From Lepturacanthus savala (taxonomy: Eukaryota > Chordata > Actinopteri > Scombriformes > Trichiuridae), in contig CM060463.1 of assembly GCA_030544235.1 (NCBI GenBank), forward strand, positions 37,185,920 to 37,249,919: a stretch of 64,000 nucleotides of DNA, read 5' to 3'. A program made the translations under genes and the position numbers. Numbering within the stretch: the first letter of the stretch is position 1; each line of letters begins with the position of its first letter. Below, one piece after another: positions 22,361 through 34,028 of this stretch. The notes beneath the pieces are model-generated. The model saw nothing but the letters and a program-made list of their open reading frames with translations. It was not told where the DNA came from and did no database searches.

Positions 22361-22394
22361 GTAGAGGAGACGGTCGCCATGGAATGAAGCTGAA

Positions 22395-22544
22395 GGAGGA
22401 GCTGAACTGACCAATCACAGCCCTGGAGGAGCTGAACTGACCAATCACAGCCCTGGAGGAGCTGAACTGACCAATCACAGCCCTGGAGGAGTTGAACTGA
22501 CCAATCACAGCCCTGGAGGAGCTGAACTGACCAATCACAGCCCT
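22395..22544. repeat. 30-bp CCAAT-box minisatellite, 5 units
   Basis: Five exact 30-bp units, each containing GACCAATCACAG, directly after the stop codon of the small gene. The second spacer has seven units (30633-30842). CCAATCA is a good NF-Y site, so the array presents evenly spaced CCAAT boxes. Confidence 0.95.
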
Positions 22545-22565
22545 GGATGTTCATGTAGATTTATA

Positions 22566-22923
22566 GGAGGTGAAGTCAGTGTAGGGGTCTGTGTTGACGC
22601 CGTAGCTACGTACGTAGAATATAAACTAGGCTGTAGCTAACACCAAGTAGATCTACAACTGTTTTTAGGTGCATCTCTTCCCTGAGAAGCTAAAATACAC
22701 AAAAGCAGCACAACTTACCATGTTTAGCTAAAGCGTTGTTGCTATTATCTATAGCATGAAGATGCAGGACAGACAGACGTTCAGTTCACTCAGAATGATT
22801 CAACGAGAAGAAATGAAAATGTGTGAGGAACGTTGCACTGGTTTGAATAACGCTAGTTTATATTCTACGTACGTAGCTACGGCGTCAACACAGACCCCTA
22901 CGCTGTAGACTGACTTCACCTCC
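22566..22923. mobile_element. Foldback MITE with about 70-bp terminal inverted repeats, copy 1
   Basis: The left arm starts GGAGGTGAAGTCAGT and includes GCTACGTACGTAGAATATAA; the right arm is its reverse complement ending CTTCACCTCC. In copy 2 (30864-31228) the arms match at 70 of 71 positions; here the left arm has lost 7 bases. The central 230 bases encode nothing. No clear target-site duplication was found. Confidence 0.85.
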
Positions 22924-23089
22924 AATAAATACTGACTACGTCAAGTTTACACACGTCATTATTCATGTCAAACAGGGCTTTATGATGATGTAGAGAAGTT
23001 TTCTTTAGAAGGTGAATTTATGGAGAAGACAGGAGGATCAATTCTTCATTTGTCTACAGAACGTCTGTTTAACTCAGGGTTTTTGTTTT

Positions 23090-23095
23090 AATAAA
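23090..23095 (+). terminator. Poly(A) signal downstream of the small gene, copy 1
   Basis: TTTTAATAAAGTC followed by a T-rich tract; conserved at 31395-31400. Confidence 0.4.
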
Positions 23096-23109
23096 GTCTT
23101 TTTTGATAT

Positions 23110-24286
23110 AATTCAAGTCGAGTGGTGGAGCCTTTCTTTCCATCCACCAGGACCATCTTTGGAGCCTGAATTCACCTCTAAAGCTTCCAACATGTGATTA
23201 TTGTCTGGTTTCTTGGTTTCTTTAGTCTTCTATTATAATAAACTGATGATCTTTGGGTTGTGGACTGTTGGTCTGGACAAAAAAACATTTTAGGTTGAAT
23301 CTTCATCTCTGGAATATTATCAATATATCAATATTATTGAATCCTAATTATGGACAGATCTACTTAAAGTTCACATGATTGTTTTAGTGTTTTCATAGTT
23401 ATCAGAAGAGGAAAATGTCTAAATTCTCTGGTTCCAGCAACACTGATCCACATTTTACACCATTTTATGAACCAAACAACTAATCAATTAATTGTTTCAA
23501 TAATCAATAGATTAATTGACTATGAAAACAGTCGGGAAACACTGATCAACATTTTATAATTCAAACACTTCAGGGTAATAGTAGTAAAATAAAAAAAGTG
23601 CTATAATAATAAAGAGTTATAGAACAGGATATGGAAGATATGAAAAAGGAGAAAAGATGATTCACAACAACATCAAGTGATTAGTCATGCACTACAATTT
23701 ATTAATATCCTAGAATTAAAATTCTTTATCAGGAGAATTCTTTAGCAGATATGACATTAAAATGAGATTAATTAGATTAAATAATTACAAAATCCTGTAA
23801 ATAATTTGATTATTTTTTTAATCGACTGACAGCACTAATAAATATGGTTTATTATAAATGTTATTATTATTATTATTATTATTATTATCTGTAATTACTG
23901 AAAAATTACCACTTGTTAGTAAGTGAGGAAAATTTGTGGCCCAACTTAAGGTCTTGGATTCAAAATGTGGCCCAAATGGAAAACTAATTGAATAGCTCTG
24001 CTGTACAGTTCAGAATATCTGTTATTTAGGGTTTTTTTCCTGTTTTTCTGTTTTGTGCTGGACTTTCTTTAGTTTTTACCTGGTGAACAGTTGCTACTGT
24101 GAAGAGGAAGCATTGATTCATCAGACCAACATGTTTTAACCAAATGGTTGAACCATGTTCAGCCCAACGATATAAAAACTAAAGAAATGAGTAAAAGCCA
24201 AAGCATCAATACTACTTCACCTACCAGGTGAAATTAGCTCCAGCTCCAACACAATTACACACCCAACAATCCCTTGGATGAACAGA
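23110..24286. other. Spacer tail without gene
   Basis: Family A repeat in reverse orientation (about 23205-23530), an (ATT)n run near 23858-23888 and AT-rich sequence. No exon recognised. Same content at 31410-32599. Confidence 0.6.
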
Positions 24287-25680
24287 TCTTCTACCTCCAC
24301 ACTCCTACCATGCTCCTCTACCTGCTCAAAGAAAAATAAAGACAATTTACTGAGTGTAACCTCAAACCCCGCAGAACTGCCTGGGAAACCCCTGCAACCA
24401 ATCCCACCTGGACGTCTACAACACACAAGATGATCAAGTGTCCACAAGTGTGTTGACATGAGACGACACACACACTCACACAGGCGTGAATATCATTGGT
24501 TAGTACTGGGAACAAATGGGAACCGATCACATGGGAAAAATATTCACTGCTGTTGTTTGTGTGTGTTGGTGTGTGGTTGGTGTGTGGTTGGGGTCCTGGG
24601 GCGTGATTTTGTTTTGTTGTTTTCTGGGGACAACAGGAAATGCTAAGTCCTGGTAAGAATATTGGGTAAGACAACGGTCATTGGGGGTTAGGCCAATGAG
24701 GATCATTGGGGGTTAGACCAATGAGGATCATTGGGGGTTAGGCCAACGAGGATCGTTGGGGGTTAGGCCAATGACCGCTGGGGTTAGACTAAAGATGGTT
24801 GGTTTAGTCTGATATTCTTACAGTGACCTTAGCATTTCTGTGGATGGGTCAATGGGTTGGGGGGGGGGCATGCTGGGACACACACGTGAATATTTTGAGT
24901 TATTGTGTGTGGGGAGGTTGGGGCATGTGGGGGGGGGTGTATTTTGGAGGGGGGAGGGTGTGTGTGTGGGCTGGTGTGTGTGTGGGAGGGAGGGCTGGTG
25001 GTGGGTGGGGGCAGGGAGGGGAGGGGATGGTGTGTGGACAGGGACAGGTATTGCAGCGTTGATGGAATTTGATGGAATTGCAGCTGCTGTGTGTTGAGAT
25101 GAGACCACTAACACACACTCACACAGGTGTGAATGTCATTGGTCTGTACTGGTTGCCTCCATGCAGTTGGGTTGGTTCAGAACATTGAGGAAGCCAACAG
25201 TCATTGGGGGTTAGACCAATGGTCTTTGGGGGTTAGGCCAACGGAGACCGTTGGGGGTTAGGCCAACAGTCGTTGGGGGTTAATCCAACGATTGCTGGGG
25301 TTAAGCCAAAGACCACTGGGGTTAATCCAAGACCGTTGGTTTACTTTGATATTCTTACACTAACCATAGCAGTCGGTAATAAGTACAAACCAATCACACA
25401 CACACTCATTCATTGGTATAAATATGTTTTTCTAGGATAATTCCTGTCTCTAAACTGTTAATACTTGCAGGTTGTTGGTCACAACATCACAGTTCACCAA
25501 CAGTCGTCCGCTTGACCCCAGAGGTCAACGGGGTCAGCCTGATGACCTCTCTGGTTAAGCAAGCGACTGTCAGTTTTACTGTGATGTTCTTACTTTAAAC
25601 CGAACTAACCCAACTACATTAACGGTTCAGAAACACAATGATGGGTCATCACAGAATCATCCTAGAAAAAATATTCATGC

Positions 25681-25734
<54 letters not shown>

Positions 25735-25770
25735 TCCATCTCAAATCTACCTGTATGTCCTTCTCTTTAT

Positions 25771-26439
25771 CTATTTTCCCTTAGGCCAGACTCGGCTGGG
25801 AGCCTGGCCTTCTTTCTGGTGCTCTTCGACCTTCACCATCTCCTGAACTTCCTCCTGAGGCTTTCCTTTGATCTTTGATGAAAGCCAGCTGATTCCTGCC
25901 TTGATCTTCTGGAAAGCCCAGCTGACCAAGCCAACCACCTTTGACTTGGCTTTGGAAAGGGCCGCCATGATCCTCCCTGTTCTGTTTGGAGGTGCTGCCT
26001 TTTCCTCCGAGGCTGCCTCTCTCTCAGGAGAGACCTCAGTTTCCCTGGTGGCAGGAGGTACTTGTGTGTATGGCTTGCAGGGTGCTGGCCATACACCTGG
26101 CTTTTTCACAAATTGGACTTGTTTGAACCTGGTGGAAAGAGGTTCATGAAGCCCTGGATCAGTCTTTGGGACTGCGTCAGCCTTCTTCTCAGGATCAACC
26201 GAGGAGTTTGCTTGTTCTCCTAAATAACCAGAAGTACTTGCTCCCTGGTTAATGGATGATTTCTCCCACAGGTCCTCCTCTCTGACTGGAAGGAAGGTAC
26301 TGACGACTGCCTCTTGCTCCCCATGCAGATATCCTGGGAGATTGGCTGCCTCGGTGTGCTCGGGCGCCCTTTGTTGGTTGACTCCCAGAGCACGACCGAT
26401 GGTGGAAATCAGCCGATTATCAAACACCCAGAGAGGCAT
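25771..26439 (-). CDS. Duplicated single-exon gene of unknown function, copy 2 (222 aa)
   Basis: Same frame, length and ends as copy 1; only a handful of residue changes (for example R/H near residue 40 and LVG to SVD in the centre). It carries the same 64-residue in-frame deletion relative to copy 3, so copies 1 and 2 are closer to each other. TATA at 26645-26652, CREs at 26714-26721 and 26768-26775. The C-terminal basic, amphipathic segment is unchanged. Function unknown. Confidence 0.6.
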   Translation of the reverse strand: MPLWVFDNRLISTIGRALGVNQQRAPEHTEAANLPGYLHGEQEAVVSTFLPVREEDLWEKSSINQGASTSGYLGEQANSSVDPEKKADAVPKTDPGLHEPLSTRFKQVQFVKKPGVWPAPCKPYTQVPPATRETEVSPEREAASEEKAAPPNRTGRIMAALSKAKSKVVGLVSWAFQKIKAGISWLSSKIKGKPQEEVQEMVKVEEHQKEGQAPSRVWPKGK

Positions 26440-26644
26440 CTCCTCAAAAATGGTTGTTTGTCAGAGATGAAGATGCTGCTTCTGCTTTCTGTTATCCACG
26501 TATGGTTTGAATGCTGAGAACACGACACCAGAACACTAGCTTGTCTGTCTCACCCCTACTCTAACGCTGGGACTCGGTAAAAAAAGAAATATCCACTGAG
26601 AGATTTGTTTTTTCACAAAGTGACGACCTGATGGCATTGACCTA

Positions 26645-26775
26645 TATTTATAGACTTCAACTTCAAAGGCTCCAGAAACTCTTTGATGATGCAATGGATG
26701 CAACAGGTCTGCGTGACGTCATGTTCACTTCTTACAGAGCATGAGGCACCTGCACGTGACAGGTGTGTGACGTCA
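26645..26775 (-). promoter_or_regulatory. TATA/CRE promoter, copy 2
   Basis: TATAAATA (26645-26652) and two TGACGTCA sites (26714-26721, 26768-26775), with spacing as in copy 1. Confidence 0.62.
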
Positions 26776-26914
26776 TGCAGAACATTCTCTCTCTCTCTCT
26801 CTCTCTCTACACGCACACACACATATATATCGTTATTTCATTAATTATTGATACGAGTTGTCGTATCTCATGTTTCGCATCGTCAAAGAAGCAGACTTTT
26901 ATTTTCCTAATAAC

Positions 26915-27180
26915 CGGAAGTAGCATCGTGACTAGTGAAGTTGACGGGCCGGCGGCAGCAGGAGTCAGCCGGTCTCAGTCCTCCTGAGTTCCCGGTAACA
27001 CCGGTAGCTCCGCCGGTTCCAGCATTTGTCCGCTACTCTACCGTCGCGTGCTGCTTTTAACGGGAGCTCGTTAACGGGAGCTCGTTAACGGGAGCGATGG
27101 AACCGGACAATTATCAGAGGAACACGCTGCTGCTGCTGCAACAGACGGAACCGAGAAGAAGAGGAATGCAGGTGTATTGA
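26915..27180 (+). promoter_or_regulatory. CpG-rich divergent promoter with candidate first exon, copy 2
   Basis: Identical to 12655-12930, ATG at 27097 and stop at 27180. Downstream spacer here is truncated before the 58-aa gene exons, so this copy has no matching downstream exons until the next module. Confidence 0.38.
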
Positions 27181-27268
27181 GTTGAACAGAGTTGTGTAAC
27201 AGCACTTGATGTGTCCGTAGAGGAGGATGAACATTGGTGTCTCTATGAGGACATGCTGACCATCATCA

Positions 27269-27860
27269 CACTGGACATATTACAAGTTATTCACAGACAC
27301 GTTGCTGCCATTTACTATTGATTATATGAGCATCTATAACCACAGATGATGGAGGTAGTCATCTATTTATTTGTTGTAATATAACAAATACAAATAATAA
27401 ATCACCCAAAACAAATATGACTCTAAATGGTGTCATTTTAAACTGATCTTTAATCTGAAGGAGACAAACATCAGGTGAAAGTTTATCAGAGAATCAGGTT
27501 TATTATTATTATTCATTTAATTTAATCCTCCTGTTATGTTAATTCCTCATTAACAGCCATCCTGAGTCAATTTGACCTGCTGCAGATTTAATTATCCAAA
27601 AGATCCAAAACCCACAGAATCCTACCAACCATTGTTAATATTTCATTATTAACTCCATTAATAACTATTCTATTAATATTTAATGTGATGCTGTTCTTTA
27701 CCTCTAACAGATGATGGTTTAATTCAGATAATTCACTCGTTTTTCATTAAAACAAACCTTTTCTTAATGTTTCATCACTTGATTACTTGTGTAAAACCAA
27801 CATATAAAACAATAGTTTGACATAATGTTGAAACTTTACATGTTATTTTACATAAAATCA
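27269..27860. repeat. Truncated spacer copy
   Basis: Matches 20131-20720 and then breaks inside the TTAA-flanked element. It joins directly to 5' UTR sequence of the minus-strand gene (TGAAGATGCAGCTTCTG) at about 27860. This is the scar of an unequal exchange or deletion. Confidence 0.92.
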
Positions 27861-28175
27861 TGAAGATGCAGCTTCTGCTTTCTGTTATCCACGTATGGTT
27901 TGAATGCTGAGAACACGACACCAGAACACTAGCTTGTCTGTCTCACCCCTACTCTAACGCTGGGACTCGGTAAAAAAAGAAATATCCACTGAGAGATTTG
28001 TTTTTTCACAAAGTGACGACCTGATGGCATTGACCTATATTTATAGACTTCAACTTCAAAGGCTCCAGAAACTCTTTGATGATGCAATAGATGCAACAGG
28101 TCTGCGTGACATGAGGCACCTGCACGTGACAGGTGTGTGACGTCATGCAGAAAATTCTCTCTCTCGCTCTCTCTC

Positions 28176-28208
<33 letters not shown>

Positions 28209-28646
28209 CGTTATTTCATTAATTATTGATACGAGTTGTCGTATCTCATGTTTCGCATCGTCAAAGAAGCAGACTTTTATTTTTCTAATAACCGGAAGTA
28301 GCATCGTGACTAGTGAAGTTGACGGGCCGGCGGCAGCAGGAGTCAGCCGGTCTCAGTCCTCCTGAGTTCCCGGTAACACCGGTAGCTCCGCCGGTTCCAG
28401 CATTTGTCCGCTACTCTACCGTCGCGTGCTGCTTTTAACGGGAGCTCGTTAACGGGAGCTCGTTAACGGGAGCGATGGAACCGGACAATTATCAGAGGAA
28501 CACGCTGCTGCTGCTGCAACAGACGGAACCGAGAAGAAGAGGAATGCAGGTGTATTGAGTTGAACAGAGTTGTGTAACAGCACTTGATGTGTCCGTAGAG
28601 GAGGATGAACATTGGTGTCTCTATGAGGACATGCTGACCATCATCA
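27861..28646. repeat. Orphan promoter module (no minus-strand ORF)
   Basis: Corresponds to 12209-13019: 5' UTR, TATA (28038-28045), one CRE (28138-28145), microsatellite, CpG-rich region and the 27-codon ORF (28475-28558). The minus-strand coding region that should follow on the left is missing. The distal part (CpG region plus spacer 28647 onward) still precedes an intact small-gene copy. Confidence 0.9.
28290..28558 (+). promoter_or_regulatory. CpG-rich divergent promoter with candidate first exon, copy 3
   Basis: As at 12655-12930, ATG 28475. This is the only copy followed by a full spacer without BEL insertion, so it is the best candidate for driving the 58-aa gene at 29791-30598. Confidence 0.42.
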
Positions 28647-28904
28647 CACTGGACATATTACAAGTTATTCACAGACACGTTGCTGCCATTTACTATTGAT
28701 TATATGAGCATCTATAACCACAGATGATGGAGGTAGTCATCTATTTATTTGTTGTAATATAACAAATACAAATAATAAATCACCCAAAACAAATATGACT
28801 CTAAATGGTGTCATTTTAAACTGATCTTTAATCTGAAGGAGACAAACATCAGGTGAAAGTTTATCAGAGAATCAGGTTTATTATTATTATTCATTTAATT
28901 TAAT

Positions 28905-29537
28905 CCTCCTGTTATGTTAATTCCTCATTAACAGCCATCCTGAGTCAATTTGACCTGCTGCAGATTTAATTATCCAAAAGATCCAAAACCCACAGAATCC
29001 TACCAACCATTGTTAATATTTCATTATTAACTCCATTAATAACTATTCTATTAATATTTAATGTGATGCTGTTCTTTACCTCTAACAGATGATGGTTTAA
29101 TTCAGATAATTCACTCGTTTTTCATTAAAACAAACCTTTTCTTAATGTTTCATCACTTGATTACTTGTGTAAAACCAACATATAAAACAATAGTTTGACA
29201 TAATGTTGAAACTTTACATGTTATTTTACATAAAATCACTGTTTGTGGAGCAGAAATGAACATAGATGTGTAATGAACCATTTTAATGTTATATGTTGAT
29301 TGTACATTTATTTGTATAGAACATTTCAACAACAAGGGAATTCAAAGTGTTTGATATAAAACATTAAAAGCATCAAGATACAATTTAAACAGTTGTTTAA
29401 AAGGTGACAAATATTTAAATTAATTAAAATAACTAAGATTAAATACTAATACAACTTAAATACTACTTTTTCCTGTTTTTATAGATCCTCAAACTTTAAA
29501 ACTGGTCATTTTGACCCGTAACACAACAGGAGGGTTA
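28905..29537. mobile_element. TTAA-flanked non-autonomous element, copy 2
   Basis: Same ends and interior as 20390-21022; it was duplicated with the spacer rather than transposed separately. Confidence 0.6.
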
Positions 29538-29790
29538 AATAAATACTGAGAAAATATTTTATTTATTACATCTGACTGTCTCGTTTGTTGCCATGGAAAC
29601 GTAGCTTCAAATGAACTTCTGGCCAATTAGCAGCAGCCAATCACAGCTGACATTACATTAATAACAATAAAACTATACTTGAAGATAGATTCATTCTGTT
29701 GATCCTTTAATTTATCTCTTTATTTATCAAAGTCACATGATTCTTCATCTTTTTTTCAAGTCCAGTAATAAAAAAAAAGTTATATCAAAT

Positions 29791-30598
29791 ATGACTCTGA
29801 CAGGAGGAAGTGCTGCTTTGGTTGGGGACTATTTTCAGCGGTGGATTAATACACATTTGTTGCTCCAGTGAGTATTTCTGTGTTTCTGTTGGTTATTGTG
29901 GAGGTCTATGGCAGAGAGGAATAAGAAGGAGGCTGATATCATTTAAAATGGGACATTTATTGGTAAATCACTTGGGACAATAACACAAAACCAAATATTC
30001 CTTTTCTAACTATATTTATAATTATTAATGACTGTTTCTGATCATTTTGTGTTGGAATTATGTGATAAAATATGATTATTTATGACCTATAAATCTAGAA
30101 ATATCTGCTGTACCACTTTTTATTTGATGAGTGGTTTCAGGTAAAATGGGTTTAGTTATATTTATCATACCAGGCTACATGAACATTACTGGTTCAGTCT
30201 AGATTTGAAGTATTATCTCATCACCATAGAAACCATAAACTAATCACATCACCATAGAAACCATAAACTAATCAATCACCTGTTACTAGTCAACCACAGT
30301 TATATCAACAGTTTAAATCCTTTGTATCATTGACTCTAATTTACAGAGAAACCTGAAATGGATCATTTTACCTGATAACAGCCTCTCAGACTGTTAATAG
30401 GATAGAAAACCACTAGAATCCTCATCATATCCATCATATCAGCTGATTCTGTCTGTATTTCAGTTCATCTATCATGTGATCTATTGTCTTCACAGCAGGT
30501 CGGACAAGAAGAGAGAAGAGGCCCAGAAGCTTCTGGATGTTTCTAGGAAGATTCACCACGATGTGTCGGAGACTTTAAGGCCACGTTCATCTCTGTAG
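29791..30598 (+). CDS. Candidate two-exon small gene, copy 2 (58 aa)
   Basis: Exons 29791-29867 and 30499-30598, with the same donor (CCA/GTGAGT), the same tandem CAGCAG acceptor, the same phase and the same predicted residues as copy 1. The poly-A run just upstream of the ATG differs in length (two bases) between copies, which suggests that the part before the ATG is untranslated. The intron is shorter (631 bases) because the minisatellite is contracted. A CpG-rich divergent promoter lies about 1.3 kb upstream without interruption. AATAAA at 31395-31400. Product unknown; coding is inferred from preserved splice structure only. Confidence 0.42.
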
Positions 30599-30632
30599 GT
30601 AGAGGAGACGGTCGCCATGGAATGAAGCTGAA

Positions 30633-30842
30633 GGAGGAGCTGAACTGACCAATCACAGCCCTGGAGGAGCTGAACTGACCAATCACAGCCCTGGAGGAGT
30701 TGAACTGACCAATCACAGCCCTGGAGGAGCTGAACTGACCAATCACAGCCCTGGAGGAGCTGAACTGACCAATCACAGCCCTGGATGAGCTGAACTGACC
30801 AATCACAGCCCTGGAGGAGCTGAACTGACCAATCACAGCCCT
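30633..30842. repeat. 30-bp CCAAT-box minisatellite, 7 units
   Basis: Seven 30-bp units with two single-base variants; see 22395-22544. Confidence 0.95.
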
Positions 30843-30863
30843 GGATGTTCATGTAGATTTATA

Positions 30864-31228
30864 GGAGGTGAAGTCAGTCTACAGTGTAGGGGTCTGTGTT
30901 GACGCCGTAGCTACGTACGTAGAATATAAACTAGGCTGTAGCTAACACCAAGTAGATCTACAACTGTTTTTAGGTGCATCTCTTCCCTGAGAAGCTAAAA
31001 TACACAAAAGCAGCACAACTTACCATGTTTAGCTAAAGCGTTGTTGTTATTATCTATAGCATGAAGATGCAGGACAGACAGACGTTCAGTTCACTCAGAA
31101 TGATTCAACGAGAAGAAATGAAAATGTCTGAGGAACGTTGCACTGGTTTGAATAACGCTAGTTTATATTCTACGTACGTAGCTACGGCGTCAACACAGAC
31201 CCCTACGCTGTAGACTGACTTCACCTCC
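30864..31228. mobile_element. Foldback MITE, copy 2
   Basis: 365 bp with 71-bp terminal inverted repeats (30864-30934 and 31158-31228) differing at one position; the better preserved copy. Confidence 0.87.
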
Positions 31229-32599
31229 AATAAATACTGACTACGTCAAGTTTACACACGTCATTATTCATGTCAAACAGGGCTTTATGATGATGTAGAG
31301 AAGTTTTCTTTATAAGGTGAATTTATGGAGAAGACAGGAGGATCAATTCTTCATTTGTCTACAGAACGTCTGTTTAACTCAGGGTTTTTGTTTTAATAAA
31401 GTCTTTTTTGATATAATTCAAGTCGAGTGGTGGAGCCTTTCTTTCCATCCACCAGGACCATCTTTGGAGCCTGAATTCACCTCAAAAGCTTCCAACATGT
31501 GATTATTGTCTGGTTTCTTGGTTTCTTTAGTCTTCTATTATAATAAACTGATGATCTTTGGGTTGTGGACTGTTGGTCTGGACAAAAAAAGACATTTTAG
31601 GTTGAATCTTCATCTCTGGAATATTATCAATATATTAATATTATTGAATCCTAATTATGGACAGATCTACTTAAAGTTCACATGATTGTTTTAGTGTTTT
31701 CATAGTTACCAGAAGAGGAAAATGTCTAAATTCTCTGGTTCCAGCAACACTGATCCACATTTTACACCATTTTATGAACCAAACAACTAATCAATTAATT
31801 GTTTCAATAATCAATAGATTAATTGACTATGAAAACAGTCGGGAAACACTGATCAACATTTTATAATTCAAACACTTCAGGGTAATAGTAGTAAAATAAA
31901 AAAGTGCTATAATAATAAAGAGTTATAGAACAGGATATGGAAGATATGAAAAAGGAGAAAAGATGATTCACAACAACATCAAGTGATTAGTCATGAACTA
32001 CAATTTATTAATATCCTAGAATTCAAATTCTTTATCAGGAGAATTCTTTAGCAGATATGACATTAAAATGAGATTAATTAGATTAAATAATTACAAAATC
32101 ATGTAAATAATTTGATTATTTTTTTAATCGACTGACAGCACTAATAAATATGGTTTATTATAAATGTTATTATTATTATTATTATTGTTATTATTATTAT
32201 CTGTAATTACTGAAAAATGACCACTTGTTAGTAAGTGAGGAAAATTTGTGGCCCAACTTAAGGTCTTGGATTCAAAATGTGGCCCAAATGGAAAACTAAT
32301 TGAATAGCCCTGCTGTACAGTTCAGAATATCTGTTATTTAGGTTTTTTTTTCCTGTTTTTCTGTTTTGTGCTGGACTTTCTTTAGTTTTTACCTGGTGTA
32401 CGGTTGCTACTGTGAAGAGGAAGCATTGATTCATCAGACCAACATGTTTTAACCAAATGGTTGAACCATGTTCAGCCCAACGATATAAAAACTAAAGAAA
32501 TGAGTAAAAGCCAAAGCATCAATACTACTTCACCTACCAGGTGAAATTAGCTCCAGCTCCAACACAATTACACACCCAACAATCCCTTGGATGAACAGA

Positions 32600-33983
32600 T
32601 CTTCTACCTCCACACTCCTACCATGCTCCTCTACCTGCTCAAAGAAAAATAAAGACAATTTACTGAGTGTAACCTCAAACCCCGCAGAACTGCCTGGGAA
32701 ACCCCTGCAACCAATCCCACCTGGACGTCTACAACACACAAGATGATCAAGTGTCCACAAGTGTGTTGACATGAGACGACACACACACTCACACAGGCGT
32801 GAATATCATTGGTTAGTACTGGGAACAAATGGGAACCGATCACATGGGAAAAATATTCACTGCTGTTGTTTGTGTGTGTTGGTGTGTGGTTGGTGTGTGG
32901 TTGGGGTCCTGGGGCGTGATTTTGTTTTCCAGGACTTAGCACAGGAAATGCTAAGTCCTGGTAAGAATATTGGGTAAGACAACGGTCATTGGGGGTTAGG
33001 CCAATGAGGATCATTGGGGGTTAGACCAATGAGGATCATTGGGGGTTAGGCCAACGAGGATCGTTGGGGGTTAGGCCAATGACCGCTGGGGTTGGACTAA
33101 AGATGGTTGGTTTAGTCTGATATTCTTACAGTGACCTTAGCATTTCTGTGGGTGGGTGGGTTGGGGGGGGGAATGCTGGGACACACACGTGAATATTTTG
33201 AGTTATTGTGTGTGGGGAGGTTGGGGCGTGTGGGGGGGGGGGGGTATTTTGGAGGGGGGAGGGTGTGTGTGTGGGCTGGTGTGTGTATGGGCTGGTGGTG
33301 GGTGGGGGGGCAGGGAGGGGGAGGGGATGGTGTGTGGACAGGGACAGGTATTGCAGCCTTGATGGAATTTGATGGAATTGCAGCTGCTGTGTGTTGAGAT
33401 GAGACCACTAACACACACTCACACAGGTGTGAATGTCATTGGTCTGTACTGGTTGCCTCCATGCAGTTGGGTTGGTTCAGAACATTGAGGAAGCCAACAG
33501 TCATCGGGGGTTAGACCAATGGTCTTTGGGGGTTAGGCCAACGAAGACCGTTGGGGGTTAGGCCAACAGTCGTTGGGGGTTAATCCAACGATTGCTGGGG
33601 TTAAGCCAAAGACCACTGGGGTTAATCCAAGACCGTTGGTTTACTTTGATATTCTTACACTAACCATAGCAGTCGGTAATAAGTACAAACCAATCACACA
33701 CACACTCATTCATTGGTATAAATATGTTTTTCTAGGATAATTCCTGTCTCTAAACTGTTAATACTTGCAGGTTGTTGGTCACAACATCACAGTTCACCAA
33801 CAGTCGTCCGCTTGACCCCAGAGGTCAAAGGGGTCAGCCTGATGACCTCTCTGGTTAAGCAAGCGACCGTCAGTTTTACTGTGATGTTCTTACTTTAAAC
33901 CGAACTAACCCAACTACATTAACGGTTCAGAAACACAATGAGGTGGGTCATCACAGAATCATCCTAGAAAAAATATGAATGCT

Positions 33984-34028
<45 letters not shown>

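Larger units (their letters stand above)
20131..24286. repeat. Duplicated spacer, copy 1
   Basis: It begins CACTGGACATATTACAAG and matches 28647-32599 over its whole length and 27269-27860 for the first 590 bases. It contains the TTAA-flanked element, the two-exon candidate gene, the CCAAT array, the foldback MITE and a family A repeat. The main differences between copies are in minisatellite unit numbers. Confidence 0.95.
24287..27268. repeat. Segmental duplication, module copy 2
   Basis: Same order and almost the same sequence as 10035-13019: hairpin repeats, G-rich tract, (GT)n, minus-strand gene, TATA/CRE promoter and CpG-rich region. It continues at its left into the spacer without a break and at its right directly into spacer sequence (CACTGGACATATT), showing the pre-insertion arrangement of the BEL site. 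Confidence 0.95.
28647..32599. repeat. Duplicated spacer, copy 2
   Basis: Full-length match to 20131-24286, with 2 instead of 12 units of the 28-bp repeat and 7 instead of 5 units of the 30-bp repeat. Confidence 0.95.

Noticed and set aside
22305..22554. IGQFSSSRAV repeat ORFs on the minus strand (also 30543-30852)
   Set aside because: They are the 30-bp CCAAT minisatellite read backwards.
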